Source: Streptomyces longwoodensis (GTDB lineage Bacteria; Actinomycetota; Actinomycetes; Streptomycetales; Streptomycetaceae). From it: a stretch of 64,000 nucleotides of DNA. This document shows positions 7,619 through 16,593 of the stretch, one piece after another. The stretch's first letter is position 1. Every line of letters starts with the position of its first letter. The stretch is from the NCBI RefSeq assembly GCF_001514125.1, contig NZ_KQ948562.1, positions 1 through 64,000 of the forward strand, read 5' to 3'. The notes beneath the pieces were generated by a model. It saw only the letters and a program-made list of their open reading frames with translations. It did no database searches and was not told where the DNA came from. Made by a program: the position numbers and the translations under genes.

Positions 7619-8392
7619 ATGACAACGGCTCTGATTACGGGATCGACCGCGGGTATCGGTGCCGCGTTCGCGCGGCGGCTGGCGGCGGACGGGCACGACC
7701 TGGTGCTCGTCGCACGGGACACCAAGCGGCTGCGGGAGCAGGCGACCGAGCTGCACGACCGGCACGGCATCGAGGCGGAGGTGCTGACGGCCGACCTGGC
7801 GGCCGACGCGGGCATCGAGGCGGTCGCCGCCCGGCTCGGTGACCGGCGCCGCCCCGTCGACCTGCTGGTCAACAACGCCGGCTTCGGCAACAAGGGCCGT
7901 TACCTCGAGGTCTCGCTGGCCGACGAGCTGCGGATGCTCAAGGTGCACTGCGAGGCGGTGCTGCGCCTGACCTCGGCGGCGACGGAGGCCATGCGGGACC
8001 GCGGGCGCGGGGGCGTCGTCAACGTCGCGTCGGTCGCCGCGTTCGTGCCGCGCGGGACCTACGGCGCCTCCAAGGCGTGGGTCGTGCAGTTCACGCAGGG
8101 CGTGGCGCGGGACCTGGCGGGCAGCGGCGTGCGGCTGATGGCGCTGTGCCCCGGGTTCGTGCGCACGGAGTTCCACGAGCGGGCCGGGATGGGCACGGAC
8201 AACATCCCCGGCTGGATGTGGCTGGACGCGGACAAGGTGGTCGCCTCGGCGCTGCACGACCTGGCCCGCGGGCGGACGCTGTCGATCCCGGACCCGCGCT
8301 ACAAGGCGCTGATGGGCGCGGCGAAGCTGGTGCCGCGCGGGATGCTGGGCGGCCTGTCGTCGCGGACGGGGCGCAAGTACGGGCCCCAGTGA
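7619..8392 (+). CDS. Short-chain dehydrogenase/reductase
   Basis: This 257-residue classical SDR has the cofactor motif TGSTAGIGAAFARRL (about 7-20) and LVARDTKRL at the second strand, which favours NADP(H). It also has NNAGFGNKG at about 87, and a catalytic Ser-Tyr-Lys set (NVASVAAF, TYGASKAW, Tyr about 149, Lys about 153). The substrate cannot be told from sequence; the closest general type is the YdfG/DltE-like group. It stands alone in orientation after the MOSC terminator, 100 bases before the next gene, so it may be in its own unit. The ATG start follows a weak ribosome site. Confidence 0.9.
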   Translation: MTTALITGSTAGIGAAFARRLAADGHDLVLVARDTKRLREQATELHDRHGIEAEVLTADLAADAGIEAVAARLGDRRRPVDLLVNNAGFGNKGRYLEVSLADELRMLKVHCEAVLRLTSAATEAMRDRGRGGVVNVASVAAFVPRGTYGASKAWVVQFTQGVARDLAGSGVRLMALCPGFVRTEFHERAGMGTDNIPGWMWLDADKVVASALHDLARGRTLSIPDPRYKALMGAAKLVPRGMLGGLSSRTGRKYGPQ

Positions 8393-8492
8393 GCCCCTCC
8401 CGGGCGGGCGGCCGGTGACCGGGGGCGCCGAGCGCCCGCCGGTGGGAAAATGGGCGCGACGGTACCCGACCACGGGGGACCGGAGGCGCGCC

Positions 8493-9200
8493 ATGACCTT
8501 CGTACAGCTCATCGAGTGCAGGACGAGCCGGCTGGACGAGATGAACCGGCTCATGGACGAGTGGGTCGAGAAGACCAAGGGGAAGCGGACGGCGACGCAC
8601 GCGGTGGTCGGCACCGACCGCTCGGACGCGTCGCACGTCGTCGAGATCGTGGAGTTCCCGTCGTACGAGGAGGCGATGCGGAACTCGAACCTGCCCGAGA
8701 CCGACCAGGTCTTCCGGGACATGGTCGCCCTGTGCGACGAGATGCCGACGTTCACCGACCTGGACGTGGTGCGCGACGCGCAGCTGGCCGAGGACACCGC
8801 GCGGCGGCTCTTCGAGGTGCTCGCCACCCCGGGTGACCTCCCCCCGCTCAACGACCTGCTCGACGAGGACGTCCACAGCGTCGACCCGGTCAACCCGGGG
8901 CCCACGATCGGGCTGGACGCGGTGCGCGCCGAGTTCCGGATGTGGCGCGGCGCCTTCGACTTCGCGTTCACGGTCGAGGACCTGGTCGCGCAGACCGGCC
9001 GGGCCTGCGCCCGCTGGACCTGGGACGCCACCCACACCGGCGACTTCCTGGGCATCGCCCCCACGGGCAAGCGGGTCACCATGACCGGGATGACGATGTG
9101 CGGCTTCGGCCCCGACGGCAAGATCACCGAGCTGTGGTGGCAGCACGACCAGCTGGGACTGATGCAGCAACTGGGGGCGCTGGAGCCGCTGGAGCGGTGA
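8493..9200 (+). CDS. Two-domain protein with SnoaL-like (ester cyclase type) C-terminal domain
   Basis: The start ATG at 8493 is set by GGAGG 7 bases upstream and gives 235 residues. The first 95 residues (MTFVQLIECRTSRLDEM ... TDLDVVRD) look like a small ferredoxin-like dimeric alpha-beta barrel. Residues about 105-230 look like the NTF2/SnoaL fold (VHSVDPVNPGPTIGLDAV, KRVTMTGMTMCGFGPDGKI, ELWWQHDQLGLMQQLG). SnoaL-type proteins include polyketide cyclases and limonene-epoxide-hydrolase relatives, but many are stress proteins of unknown role. No biosynthetic genes are nearby, so no substrate can be proposed. Confidence 0.8.
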   Translation: MTFVQLIECRTSRLDEMNRLMDEWVEKTKGKRTATHAVVGTDRSDASHVVEIVEFPSYEEAMRNSNLPETDQVFRDMVALCDEMPTFTDLDVVRDAQLAEDTARRLFEVLATPGDLPPLNDLLDEDVHSVDPVNPGPTIGLDAVRAEFRMWRGAFDFAFTVEDLVAQTGRACARWTWDATHTGDFLGIAPTGKRVTMTGMTMCGFGPDGKITELWWQHDQLGLMQQLGALEPLER

Positions 9201-9220
9201 CCCGGGGCCGGGGAACGCGC

Positions 9221-9256
9221 GGTGCCCGGCACCCCCCGTGAGGGGTGCCGGGCACC
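9221..9256. terminator. Bidirectional terminator between the SnoaL-like gene and groEL1
   Basis: A perfect 15-base-pair stem (9221-9235 with 9242-9256, GGTGCCCGGCACCCC) with a 6-base loop separates two convergent genes. It probably terminates both. Confidence 0.85.
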
Positions 9257-9284
9257 GTTCGTTCAGCTCGGGTCGAGCTCGGGC

Positions 9285-10910
<1,626 letters not shown>

Positions 10911-11049
10911 GACAGCGGGAGCCCTCTCGGAAACTTGGGCGGAAAAATCGGGTGAAATGAGCCGCGCCCCCGGCGCCCGGCTGATTAATGGTCGCAGGGT
11001 GCCAGGGGCGCAGATCGAGCAAAGGCGCTTCGCGAGGAAGCGGGGTGAA

Positions 11050-11358
11050 CTACTTCTCGATGATCGCGAGGACGTCGCGGGCCGAGAGGACGAGGTACTC
11101 CTCGCCGTTGTACTTCACCTCGGTGCCGCCGTACTTGCTGTACAGGACGACGTCGCCGACCTTGACGTCGAGCGGCAGGCGCTCGCCGTTCTCGAAGCGG
11201 CCCGGGCCCACGGCGAGGACGGCGCCCTCCTGGGGCTTCTCCTTCGCGGTGTCCGGGATGACCAGGCCAGAGGCCGTGGTCTGCTCGGCGTCCAGCGGCT
11301 GGACCACGATGCGGTCCTCGAGCGGCTTGATGGCAACCTTGGAGCTGGCGGTCGTCAC
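11050..11358 (-). CDS. groES: Co-chaperonin GroES (10 kDa)
   Basis: The 102-residue protein has the usual length. It contains the family's KPLEDRIVVQPLDAE start, the mobile loop (TTASGLVIPDTAKEKPQEG, about 25-43), which contacts GroEL, and VGDVVLYSKYGGTEVKY. The start codon is GTG with GGAGG 7 bases upstream. It is the first gene of the groES-groEL1 operon; a promoter with two CIRCE operators lies 130-170 bases upstream. Confidence 0.98.
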   Translation of the reverse strand: MTTASSKVAIKPLEDRIVVQPLDAEQTTASGLVIPDTAKEKPQEGAVLAVGPGRFENGERLPLDVKVGDVVLYSKYGGTEVKYNGEEYLVLSARDVLAIIEK

Positions 11359-11457
11359 GATCCGACCTCCCCCTTCGGAGATCTCACGGGGTTAACTGTC
11401 TGAGGTGGCGACCAGGTCGATCCGTCGTCGCGGGTGCCGGACCTGCCCGTCGCGTTG

Positions 11458-11484
11458 TTGGCACTCTCACGTGGGGAGTGCCAG
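11458..11484 (-). promoter_or_regulatory. CIRCE operator, downstream copy
   Basis: TTGGCACTC - 9 bases - GAGTGCCAG matches the CIRCE consensus (TTAGCACTC-N9-GAGTGCTAA) at 15 of 18 positions. It lies just downstream of the groES -10 element, around the transcription start, where HrcA repressor would block the promoter. Confidence 0.9.
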
Positions 11485-11489
11485 AGCCG

Positions 11490-11519
11490 AGACTATGACC
11501 GCGATTAGCACTCGGTCAA
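11490..11519 (-). promoter_or_regulatory. groES-groEL1 promoter
   Basis: On the minus strand, TTGACC (11519-11514) is followed after 18 bases by TAGTCT (11495-11490). The -35 hexamer lies inside the 9-base spacer of the upstream CIRCE, so HrcA binding would directly cover the promoter. The expected start is near 11483, inside the second CIRCE. Confidence 0.75.
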
Positions 11520-11531
11520 GCGGAGTGCCAA
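11505..11531 (-). promoter_or_regulatory. CIRCE operator, upstream copy
   Basis: TTAGCACTC - 9 bases - GAGTGCCAA matches the CIRCE consensus at 17 of 18 positions. It overlaps the -35 region of the groES promoter. Two CIRCE copies bracketing one promoter indicate tight HrcA control of heat-shock expression. Confidence 0.93.
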
Positions 11532-11588
11532 CGACGGCCGGTGTGTCCGTGCCGGGGACCCCCGTTCGCGGTGCTCCCGGGGGCGGTG

Positions 11589-12395
11589 TCAGAGGTAGTC
11601 CTCCAGGTGTCCCACCGTCAGCCCCTGCCCCTGGACGGCCCGCAGCAGACGGGTGGTGCGCTCCCGCAGCCCCGGACCGGACAGCTCGTCGGGGTCGACG
11701 GTGACGATGTCGCCGGGGAGCAGCCGGTGCGGGCCGTGGGTGAAGGTGAGCTCGGCGGGTCCCATGGCGGCCCGCCACAGGACGACGGCCGTGATGCCGC
11801 AGTCGGCGGCGGCGCGCAGGGTCGTCGTGTCGTACGTGCCGTACGGCGGGCGGAACAGGCGCGGGCGCACGCCGAAGCGGGCGTGCAGCTTGTCCTGCTG
11901 GCCGCAGATCTCGGCGCGCTGGCCGGCGTGGGGCAGGCCGCGCAGGGCCGCGTGGTCGAGGGTGTGGTTCTCCAGGTCGGCGCCGACCGCCCGCAGGCGC
12001 GCGAAGTGGCCGTAGCCCGGGCCGACCACGCTGTCGGTGAGGAACATGCTCACTGGGAGCCGCAGTTCGCGGACCATGTCGACGAAGCGGGGGTCGCGTT
12101 CGGCGCCGTCGTCGTAGGTGAGGAAGACCACGGGGTCGCGGGTGGGGACCCGGTCGACGACGCGGGGCGGGGCGGAGCGCGACGGGCCGCCGGGCAGCGG
12201 GTGGCGCGGGGCGGGGGCCAGCGGGGTGGCCAGGCCCCAGCGCCGGTGGGCGGGTGCGGCGGCCGCGCCGTGCGGGTGCACGCGTTCGGCGGCCTTCTTG
12301 CCGAGCCGTTCGATGGGGTCGACCGACTGGGCGCAGCCGGCCAGGACGAGCAGTGCGGTCGCCGCCGCGGCGGCCACCAGCCCCCGGGGCCTCAC
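11589..12395 (-). CDS. Polysaccharide deacetylase family lipoprotein (second of a tandem pair)
   Basis: The GTG at 12395 overlaps the TGA of the upstream paralogue, giving a 268-residue product that begins directly with a lipoprotein signal (RGLVAAAAATALLVLAGC, lipobox LAGC). The NodB-type domain has motif 1 (FLTYDDGAE), motif 2 (NHTLDH) and motif 3 (RPPYGTYD). The final motif, where the upstream copy has VLTHF, reads IVTVDPDEL, so the usual histidine is lost. Such enzymes remove N- or O-acetyl groups from peptidoglycan or other polysaccharides on the outer face of the membrane. The activity of this copy may be altered. It is translationally coupled to its paralogue; substrate unknown. Confidence 0.85.
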   Translation of the reverse strand: MRPRGLVAAAAATALLVLAGCAQSVDPIERLGKKAAERVHPHGAAAAPAHRRWGLATPLAPAPRHPLPGGPSRSAPPRVVDRVPTRDPVVFLTYDDGAERDPRFVDMVRELRLPVSMFLTDSVVGPGYGHFARLRAVGADLENHTLDHAALRGLPHAGQRAEICGQQDKLHARFGVRPRLFRPPYGTYDTTTLRAAADCGITAVVLWRAAMGPAELTFTHGPHRLLPGDIVTVDPDELSGPGLRERTTRLLRAVQGQGLTVGHLEDYL

Positions 12396-13324
12396 AGGTA
12401 GTCCTCCAGCCGGGCCACCGCGTACCCCTTGGCCGTCACCTTGTTCAGGAACCGGCGGACCATATCGGGCATGGTGCCCTTCCACTCGCTCCGGCCGCGG
12501 AAGTGGGTGAGCACGATGTCACCGGGGTGCAGGTCGCGGTCGCCCTCCCGGTAGTCCCAGTGGTCGACGAAGACCTCCTCGTCCCACAGCGCGGCGTACC
12601 GGATCCCGCAGCTCTTCGCGGCGCGCAGGGTGTTCCGGTCGTAGTTGCCGTAGGGCGGCCGGAAGACGGTCGGGCGCCTGCCGTAGCGCTCCTCCAGGAC
12701 GCGCTGCATGCCGCAGATCTCGGCCTTCTGGCGGGCGTAGGACAGGGCCGGCAGGTAGGGGTGGTGCAGCGTGTGGTTGTTCAGGGTCACGCCCGCGGCC
12801 TGCATCCGCTTGAAGTAGCCGTAGTCCTCCTTGATCAGGAAGTCGGAGAGGAAGGCGGTGTACGGCACCTTCAGGTCGCTCATCATGCGCAGGAACGCCG
12901 GGTCCTTCTCGGCGCCGTCGTCGATGGTGAGGAAGACGACCTTGTCCCGGGTGGGGACGGTGGTGAGGACCGGCGGCAGGCCGAGTTCCTCCTGCCCGTC
13001 GACCTCGAAGCCCTCGCGGGTGGTGATGTGCGGCTTGCGCGCGGGCGGCGCCGGCGCGGGGAGCGGCACCCGGCGCAGGCCCCAGCGCCTGGCGGCGGCG
13101 ACCCGGGCCGCCTGCTCGGCGCGCAGCCTCCCGGCGTACGACATCAGCGCGCGGGCCGGGCCGGCCTGTTCGGGCTGCTGGCCCGCCGCGGGACCGCCGC
13201 CCGGGGCGTGGCTCCCCGTGCGCCCGCAGCCGGCCGGGGCGAGGGCGAGGAGGGCCAGGAGCAGGAGGGCGCGCCGCGCGCCGGCCCCGGGGCGCCCGCC
13301 GCGCCCCGCACCGGGCCGCCCCAC
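12392..13324 (-). CDS. Polysaccharide deacetylase family lipoprotein (first of a tandem pair)
   Basis: I take the GTG at 13324 (310 residues) because GGAGG lies 9 bases upstream; an ATG at 13369 is an alternative. The N-terminus is a lipoprotein signal (ARRALLLLALLALAPAGC). The NodB domain (about 120-305) is complete: FLTIDDGAE, NNHTLHHPY, RPPYGNYDRNT, the Trp-Asp segment AALWDEEVF and VLTHFRGRS. It should be an exported, membrane-anchored metal-dependent deacetylase acting on cell-wall glycans. The downstream paralogue starts within its stop codon. The shared PTRDxVVFLT segment and C-terminal LEDYL show recent duplication. Confidence 0.88.
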   Translation of the reverse strand: MGRPGAGRGGRPGAGARRALLLLALLALAPAGCGRTGSHAPGGGPAAGQQPEQAGPARALMSYAGRLRAEQAARVAAARRWGLRRVPLPAPAPPARKPHITTREGFEVDGQEELGLPPVLTTVPTRDKVVFLTIDDGAEKDPAFLRMMSDLKVPYTAFLSDFLIKEDYGYFKRMQAAGVTLNNHTLHHPYLPALSYARQKAEICGMQRVLEERYGRRPTVFRPPYGNYDRNTLRAAKSCGIRYAALWDEEVFVDHWDYREGDRDLHPGDIVLTHFRGRSEWKGTMPDMVRRFLNKVTAKGYAVARLEDYL

Positions 13325-13459
13325 GGACTCCCCCCTCCGCTTTTCATCGTTTTGTACGACTTCTCGCATGGAGCCGGATCTTCCCAGCCGCCGTCGGGGA
13401 ACCCGGCCCGACACCGCGGCCGGCGGCGTACGGTCCTCCGACTGGCCCACAATGAGCCG

Positions 13460-14626
13460 GTGAACGACCTCGCTCCCCTGCTGACCCCCGAGGGCCGGGC
13501 CCTCCTCGACGCGGTGCGCGGCACCGCGTCCGCCGACGAACTCGCCGTCGCCACCCGGCTGCGCCGCGACCATCCCGCGCCGCTGGTCTCGGCGGCCCTC
13601 GCCCAGGCCCGGCTGCGGCAGCGGGCGGTGGCGAAGTTCGGCACCGAGGACGCCCACCGGATGTTCTTCACGCCCGACGGGGTCGAGCAGTCGACCCGGG
13701 CGAGCGTGGCCGCGTACCGGGCCGCGCGGCTCAAGGAGCTGGGCGTGACCTCGGTGGCCGACCTGTGCTGCGGCATCGGCGGGGACGCGATCGCGCTCGC
13801 CCGCGCCGGGATCCGGGTCCTCGCGGTGGACCGCGACCCGGCGACGGCGGCGACCGCGCGGGCCAACGCGGACGCGCTCGGGCTCGACGGCCTGATCGAG
13901 GTGCGGGAGGCCGACGTCACGGAGGTCGACACCTCCGGTCACGACGCGGTCTTCGTCGACCCCGCCCGGCGCGGCGGACGCGGCCGGATCTTCGACCCGG
14001 AGGCTTACTCGCCGCCCCTGTCCTGGGCGGTGGCGGCGGCCCGCACGGCCCGGGTCGCCGCGCTGAAGATCGCGCCCGGCGTCCCGCACGAGGCGGTCCC
14101 GGCCGACGCCGAGGCCGAGTGGCTCTCGGACCACGGGGACGTGAAGGAGGCGGTGCTGTGGTTCGGCACCGCGCCGGGCACCGTCCGCGCGACGCTCCTG
14201 CCCGGCCCCCGCACCCTGCGCGGCGCCGGTCTGCCGGACCCGCCGGTCCGCCCCCTCGGCCGCTACCTCTACGAGCCCGACGGCGCCGTCATCCGCGCCC
14301 ACCTGGTCGCCGACGTGGCCGCGGAGCTGGACGGCGGCCTGCTCGACGCGACCATCGCGTACGTCACCGCCGACACCCTGCGCCCCACCCCGTACGCCAC
14401 GGCGTACGAGATCACCGACCAGCTCCCGTTCAACGTCAAGAAGCTGAAGGCGCTGCTCCGCGAGCGCGGGGTGGGCGTGCTCACCGTGAAGAAGCGCGGC
14501 TCGGCGGTGGAGCCGGAGGAACTGCGCCGCAAGGTCAAGCCGCAGGGCCCGCACGCGGCGACGGTGTTCCTCACCCGCGTGGCGGGCGCCCCGACGATGC
14601 TGATCGGCGCACCGGCCGCGGTGTGA
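13460..14626 (+). CDS. THUMP-like class I SAM-dependent methyltransferase
   Basis: The GTG at 13460 gives 388 residues. The first 85 form a helical region (LLTPEGRALLDAVRG). Then a Rossmann-fold methyltransferase core begins with VADLCCGIGGDAIALARAGIRV (about 100-120), acidic VLAVDRDP and the catalytic-type motif VFVDPARRGGRGRIFD (about 155-170). A C-terminal THUMP-like segment (about 330-388, AYEITDQLPFNVKKLKALLRE) suggests an RNA substrate. The DPARR motif resembles 23S rRNA/tRNA methylases, but the target base is unknown. It is divergent from the deacetylase pair and stands alone. Confidence 0.83.
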   Translation: MNDLAPLLTPEGRALLDAVRGTASADELAVATRLRRDHPAPLVSAALAQARLRQRAVAKFGTEDAHRMFFTPDGVEQSTRASVAAYRAARLKELGVTSVADLCCGIGGDAIALARAGIRVLAVDRDPATAATARANADALGLDGLIEVREADVTEVDTSGHDAVFVDPARRGGRGRIFDPEAYSPPLSWAVAAARTARVAALKIAPGVPHEAVPADAEAEWLSDHGDVKEAVLWFGTAPGTVRATLLPGPRTLRGAGLPDPPVRPLGRYLYEPDGAVIRAHLVADVAAELDGGLLDATIAYVTADTLRPTPYATAYEITDQLPFNVKKLKALLRERGVGVLTVKKRGSAVEPEELRRKVKPQGPHAATVFLTRVAGAPTMLIGAPAAV

Positions 14627-14702
14627 GTCCGCCGGGGGCGCGCGACGTCCCCGGTGCGCTGGGTGGTCCGGTCCGGTCGGTCTGATCGGCGCCCCGTGCC
14701 GC

Positions 14703-16004
14703 TCAGGCCCCGTCGTCCAGTTCCCTGAGACGTTCCAGGAGCAGGTCGCGTTCGCGGGTGTTGGACGTGAGGGACGCCGCGCGTTCGAGTTCCGCGCGGG
14801 CCTCCGTCGTGCGGCCGAGGCGGGTCAGCAGGTCGCCGCGGACGCTGGGCAGCAGGTGGTAGTCGCGCAGGGCCGGTTCACCGGCGAGGGCGTCGACCAG
14901 CGCGAGGGCCTCGGCCGGGCCCTCGGCCATCGACACGGCCACCGCGCGGTTGAGCTCGACCACCGGGGACGGGGAGCGGACGGCGAGCAGGCCGTACAGG
15001 GTGGCGATGGTGCGCCAGTCGGTGTCCTCGTAGGTGTACGCGTGCGCGTGGCACGCGGCGATGGCCGCCTGGAGCGCGTACGGGCCGGGCGGGCCGGAGC
15101 CGGCGGACTCGGCGCGGGCGAGCGCCGTGATGCCGCGGGTGATGAGCAGGCGGCTCCAGCGGCGGCGGTCCTGGTCCCGCAGCAGGACCGGCCTGCCGTC
15201 CGGGTCGGTGCGCGCCGGGGTGCGCGACGCCTGGAACTCCAGCAGCGCCGCCAGGGCGTGCACCTCGGGTTCCTTCGGCATCAGGCCCTGGAGCCGGCGG
15301 GCAAGCCGCAGCGCGTCCTCGCACAGCGCCGGGCGCAGCCAGTCGTCGCCGGCGGTCGCCGCGTACCCCTCGTTGAAGACCAGGTAGATGACGTCCAGGA
15401 CCGAGCCCAGGCGGGCCTCGCGGTCGGGGCCGTAGGGCACTTCGAAGGCGACGTTGCGCCGGGCGAGGGTGCGCTTGGCGCGGACGATCCGCTGGGCGAC
15501 GGTCGGCTCCGGCACCAGGAAGGCGCGCGCGATCTCGGCCGTGGACAGACCGCCGAGCAGCCGCAGCACCAGGGCGGTGCGGGCCTCGGCGGACAGCACC
15601 GGGTGGCACGCGGTGAACACCAGGCGGAGCAGGTCGTCGTCGATGTCGTCCGGGTCGGCGGGCTCCTCGAACGGCTGGACGGTGTCCAGGTCCCGGCCGA
15701 GCTCCGCCAGCTTGCGGGCGTAGGTCTCCCGGCGGCGCACCAGGTCGACCGCGCGGCGCCGGGCGGTGGTCGTCAGCCAGGCGCCCGGGTTGTCCGGCAC
15801 ACCGTCGCGCGGCCATTGCTCCAGCGCGGCGACCAGCGCGTCCTGCGCCAGTTCCTCGGCGATGCCGACGTCCCGCACGACCCGGGCCGCGGCGGCGACG
15901 ACGCGCGGGGACTCCAGCCGGAACACGGTCTCGATGGCCCGGCGCGAGTCGTCGGCAGGGGGGCGGCCGCGCTCGGGGGCGGCGGCGGTGGGCTGTCGTT
16001 CCAC
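14703..16004 (-). CDS. ECF42-type RNA polymerase sigma factor with C-terminal TPR-like extension
   Basis: The 433-residue protein has sigma region 2 (about 20-90, ESPRVVAAAARVVRDVGIAEELAQDAL) and region 4 (about 130-190, LVLRLLGGLSTAEIARAFLVPEPTVAQRI). A 230-residue helical extension (VIYLVFNEGYAAT, PYALQAAIAACHAHA, VELNRAVAVSMAEGP) follows, typical of ECF group 42. Such sigma factors are encoded next to DGPF-type small proteins, as here, and lack a classic anti-sigma factor; the extension is needed for activity. The GTG start at 16004 has a poor ribosome site and lies 45 bases after the DGPF gene, so coupling is likely. The regulon is unknown. Confidence 0.9.
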   Translation of the reverse strand: MERQPTAAAPERGRPPADDSRRAIETVFRLESPRVVAAAARVVRDVGIAEELAQDALVAALEQWPRDGVPDNPGAWLTTTARRRAVDLVRRRETYARKLAELGRDLDTVQPFEEPADPDDIDDDLLRLVFTACHPVLSAEARTALVLRLLGGLSTAEIARAFLVPEPTVAQRIVRAKRTLARRNVAFEVPYGPDREARLGSVLDVIYLVFNEGYAATAGDDWLRPALCEDALRLARRLQGLMPKEPEVHALAALLEFQASRTPARTDPDGRPVLLRDQDRRRWSRLLITRGITALARAESAGSGPPGPYALQAAIAACHAHAYTYEDTDWRTIATLYGLLAVRSPSPVVELNRAVAVSMAEGPAEALALVDALAGEPALRDYHLLPSVRGDLLTRLGRTTEARAELERAASLTSNTRERDLLLERLRELDDGA

Positions 16005-16048
16005 AGCCCACCATCGAACACCCCGAGCGGCGGCGAGCCAAGCGGAGG

Positions 16049-16405
16049 TCAGCCCTCCGCGATCTCGCGGACCTCGCAGGTCACCGTCCAGAACGGCTCG
16101 TGCACCTTCAGGAACCGCTTGGTCCACTCCAGGGCCTCGGCACGGTCCTTGCACTGCATGATCGCGTAGCCGCCGACGACCTCCTTGGCCTCGGTGAACG
16201 GCCCGTCGGTCACCGACAGCTCGCCGCCCTCCCAGTGCACCCGCGTGCCCTGCGCGGACGGCGTGAGGCCTGCGGTGTCGAGCATCACCCCGGCCTTGGT
16301 GATCTCCTCGATCAGCTCGCCCATCCGCTGCATCAGCTCGGGGCTCGGGCCCTCGGCGGGGGCGGACGCCTCGTCGATCTTCACGAGGGACAGGTAGCGC
16401 GGCAT
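16049..16405 (-). CDS. DGPF/YCII-family protein, partner of the ECF42 sigma factor
   Basis: This 118-residue protein starts MPRYLSLVKIDEAS, with GAGGAG just upstream of the ATG. It has the ferredoxin-like YCII fold with the defining SVTDGPFTEAKEVVGGYAIM segment at about 66-85. DGPF proteins are the standard genomic partner of ECF42 sigma factors; they may signal to or be controlled by the sigma factor, but their chemistry is not established. Both genes form a two-gene unit on the minus strand. Confidence 0.9.
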   Translation of the reverse strand: MPRYLSLVKIDEASAPAEGPSPELMQRMGELIEEITKAGVMLDTAGLTPSAQGTRVHWEGGELSVTDGPFTEAKEVVGGYAIMQCKDRAEALEWTKRFLKVHEPFWTVTCEVREIAEG

Positions 16406-16531
16406 GGTCACTCCTCGGGTCGGCGGCGGGGTCCGTCCCCGCCTTCCACACCTACGTCGATCGGCGCGCGACGGGATCGACACGAGGCCCGGAGATTTCC
16501 CGGAACTTTTTCCCGGCGGCCGGGACGATCC

Positions 16532-16592
16532 TCCCGGTCCCGGTCCCGGTCCCGGTCCGGGTCCCAGGTCCCGGTCCCGGTCCCGGTCCCGG
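16532..16592. repeat. Tandem GGTCCC hexamer array
   Basis: About ten nearly identical CGGTCC/GGTCCC hexamers run head to tail with one interruption (GGGTCCCAGG near 16559-16568). The array ends two bases before the stop codon of the LCP gene, so it forms the start of that gene's 3' untranslated region. Copy number in such arrays usually varies between strains. Confidence 0.9.
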
Positions 16593-16593
16593 G

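Noticed and set aside
12254..14626. Plus-strand start of the methyltransferase frame far upstream at 12254
   Set aside because: The first 1.2 kb is the shadow of two deacetylase genes; homology begins at the GTG at 13460.
16532..16592. GGTCCC array considered as a CRISPR-like array
   Set aside because: Six-base units without spacers; no cas genes nearby.
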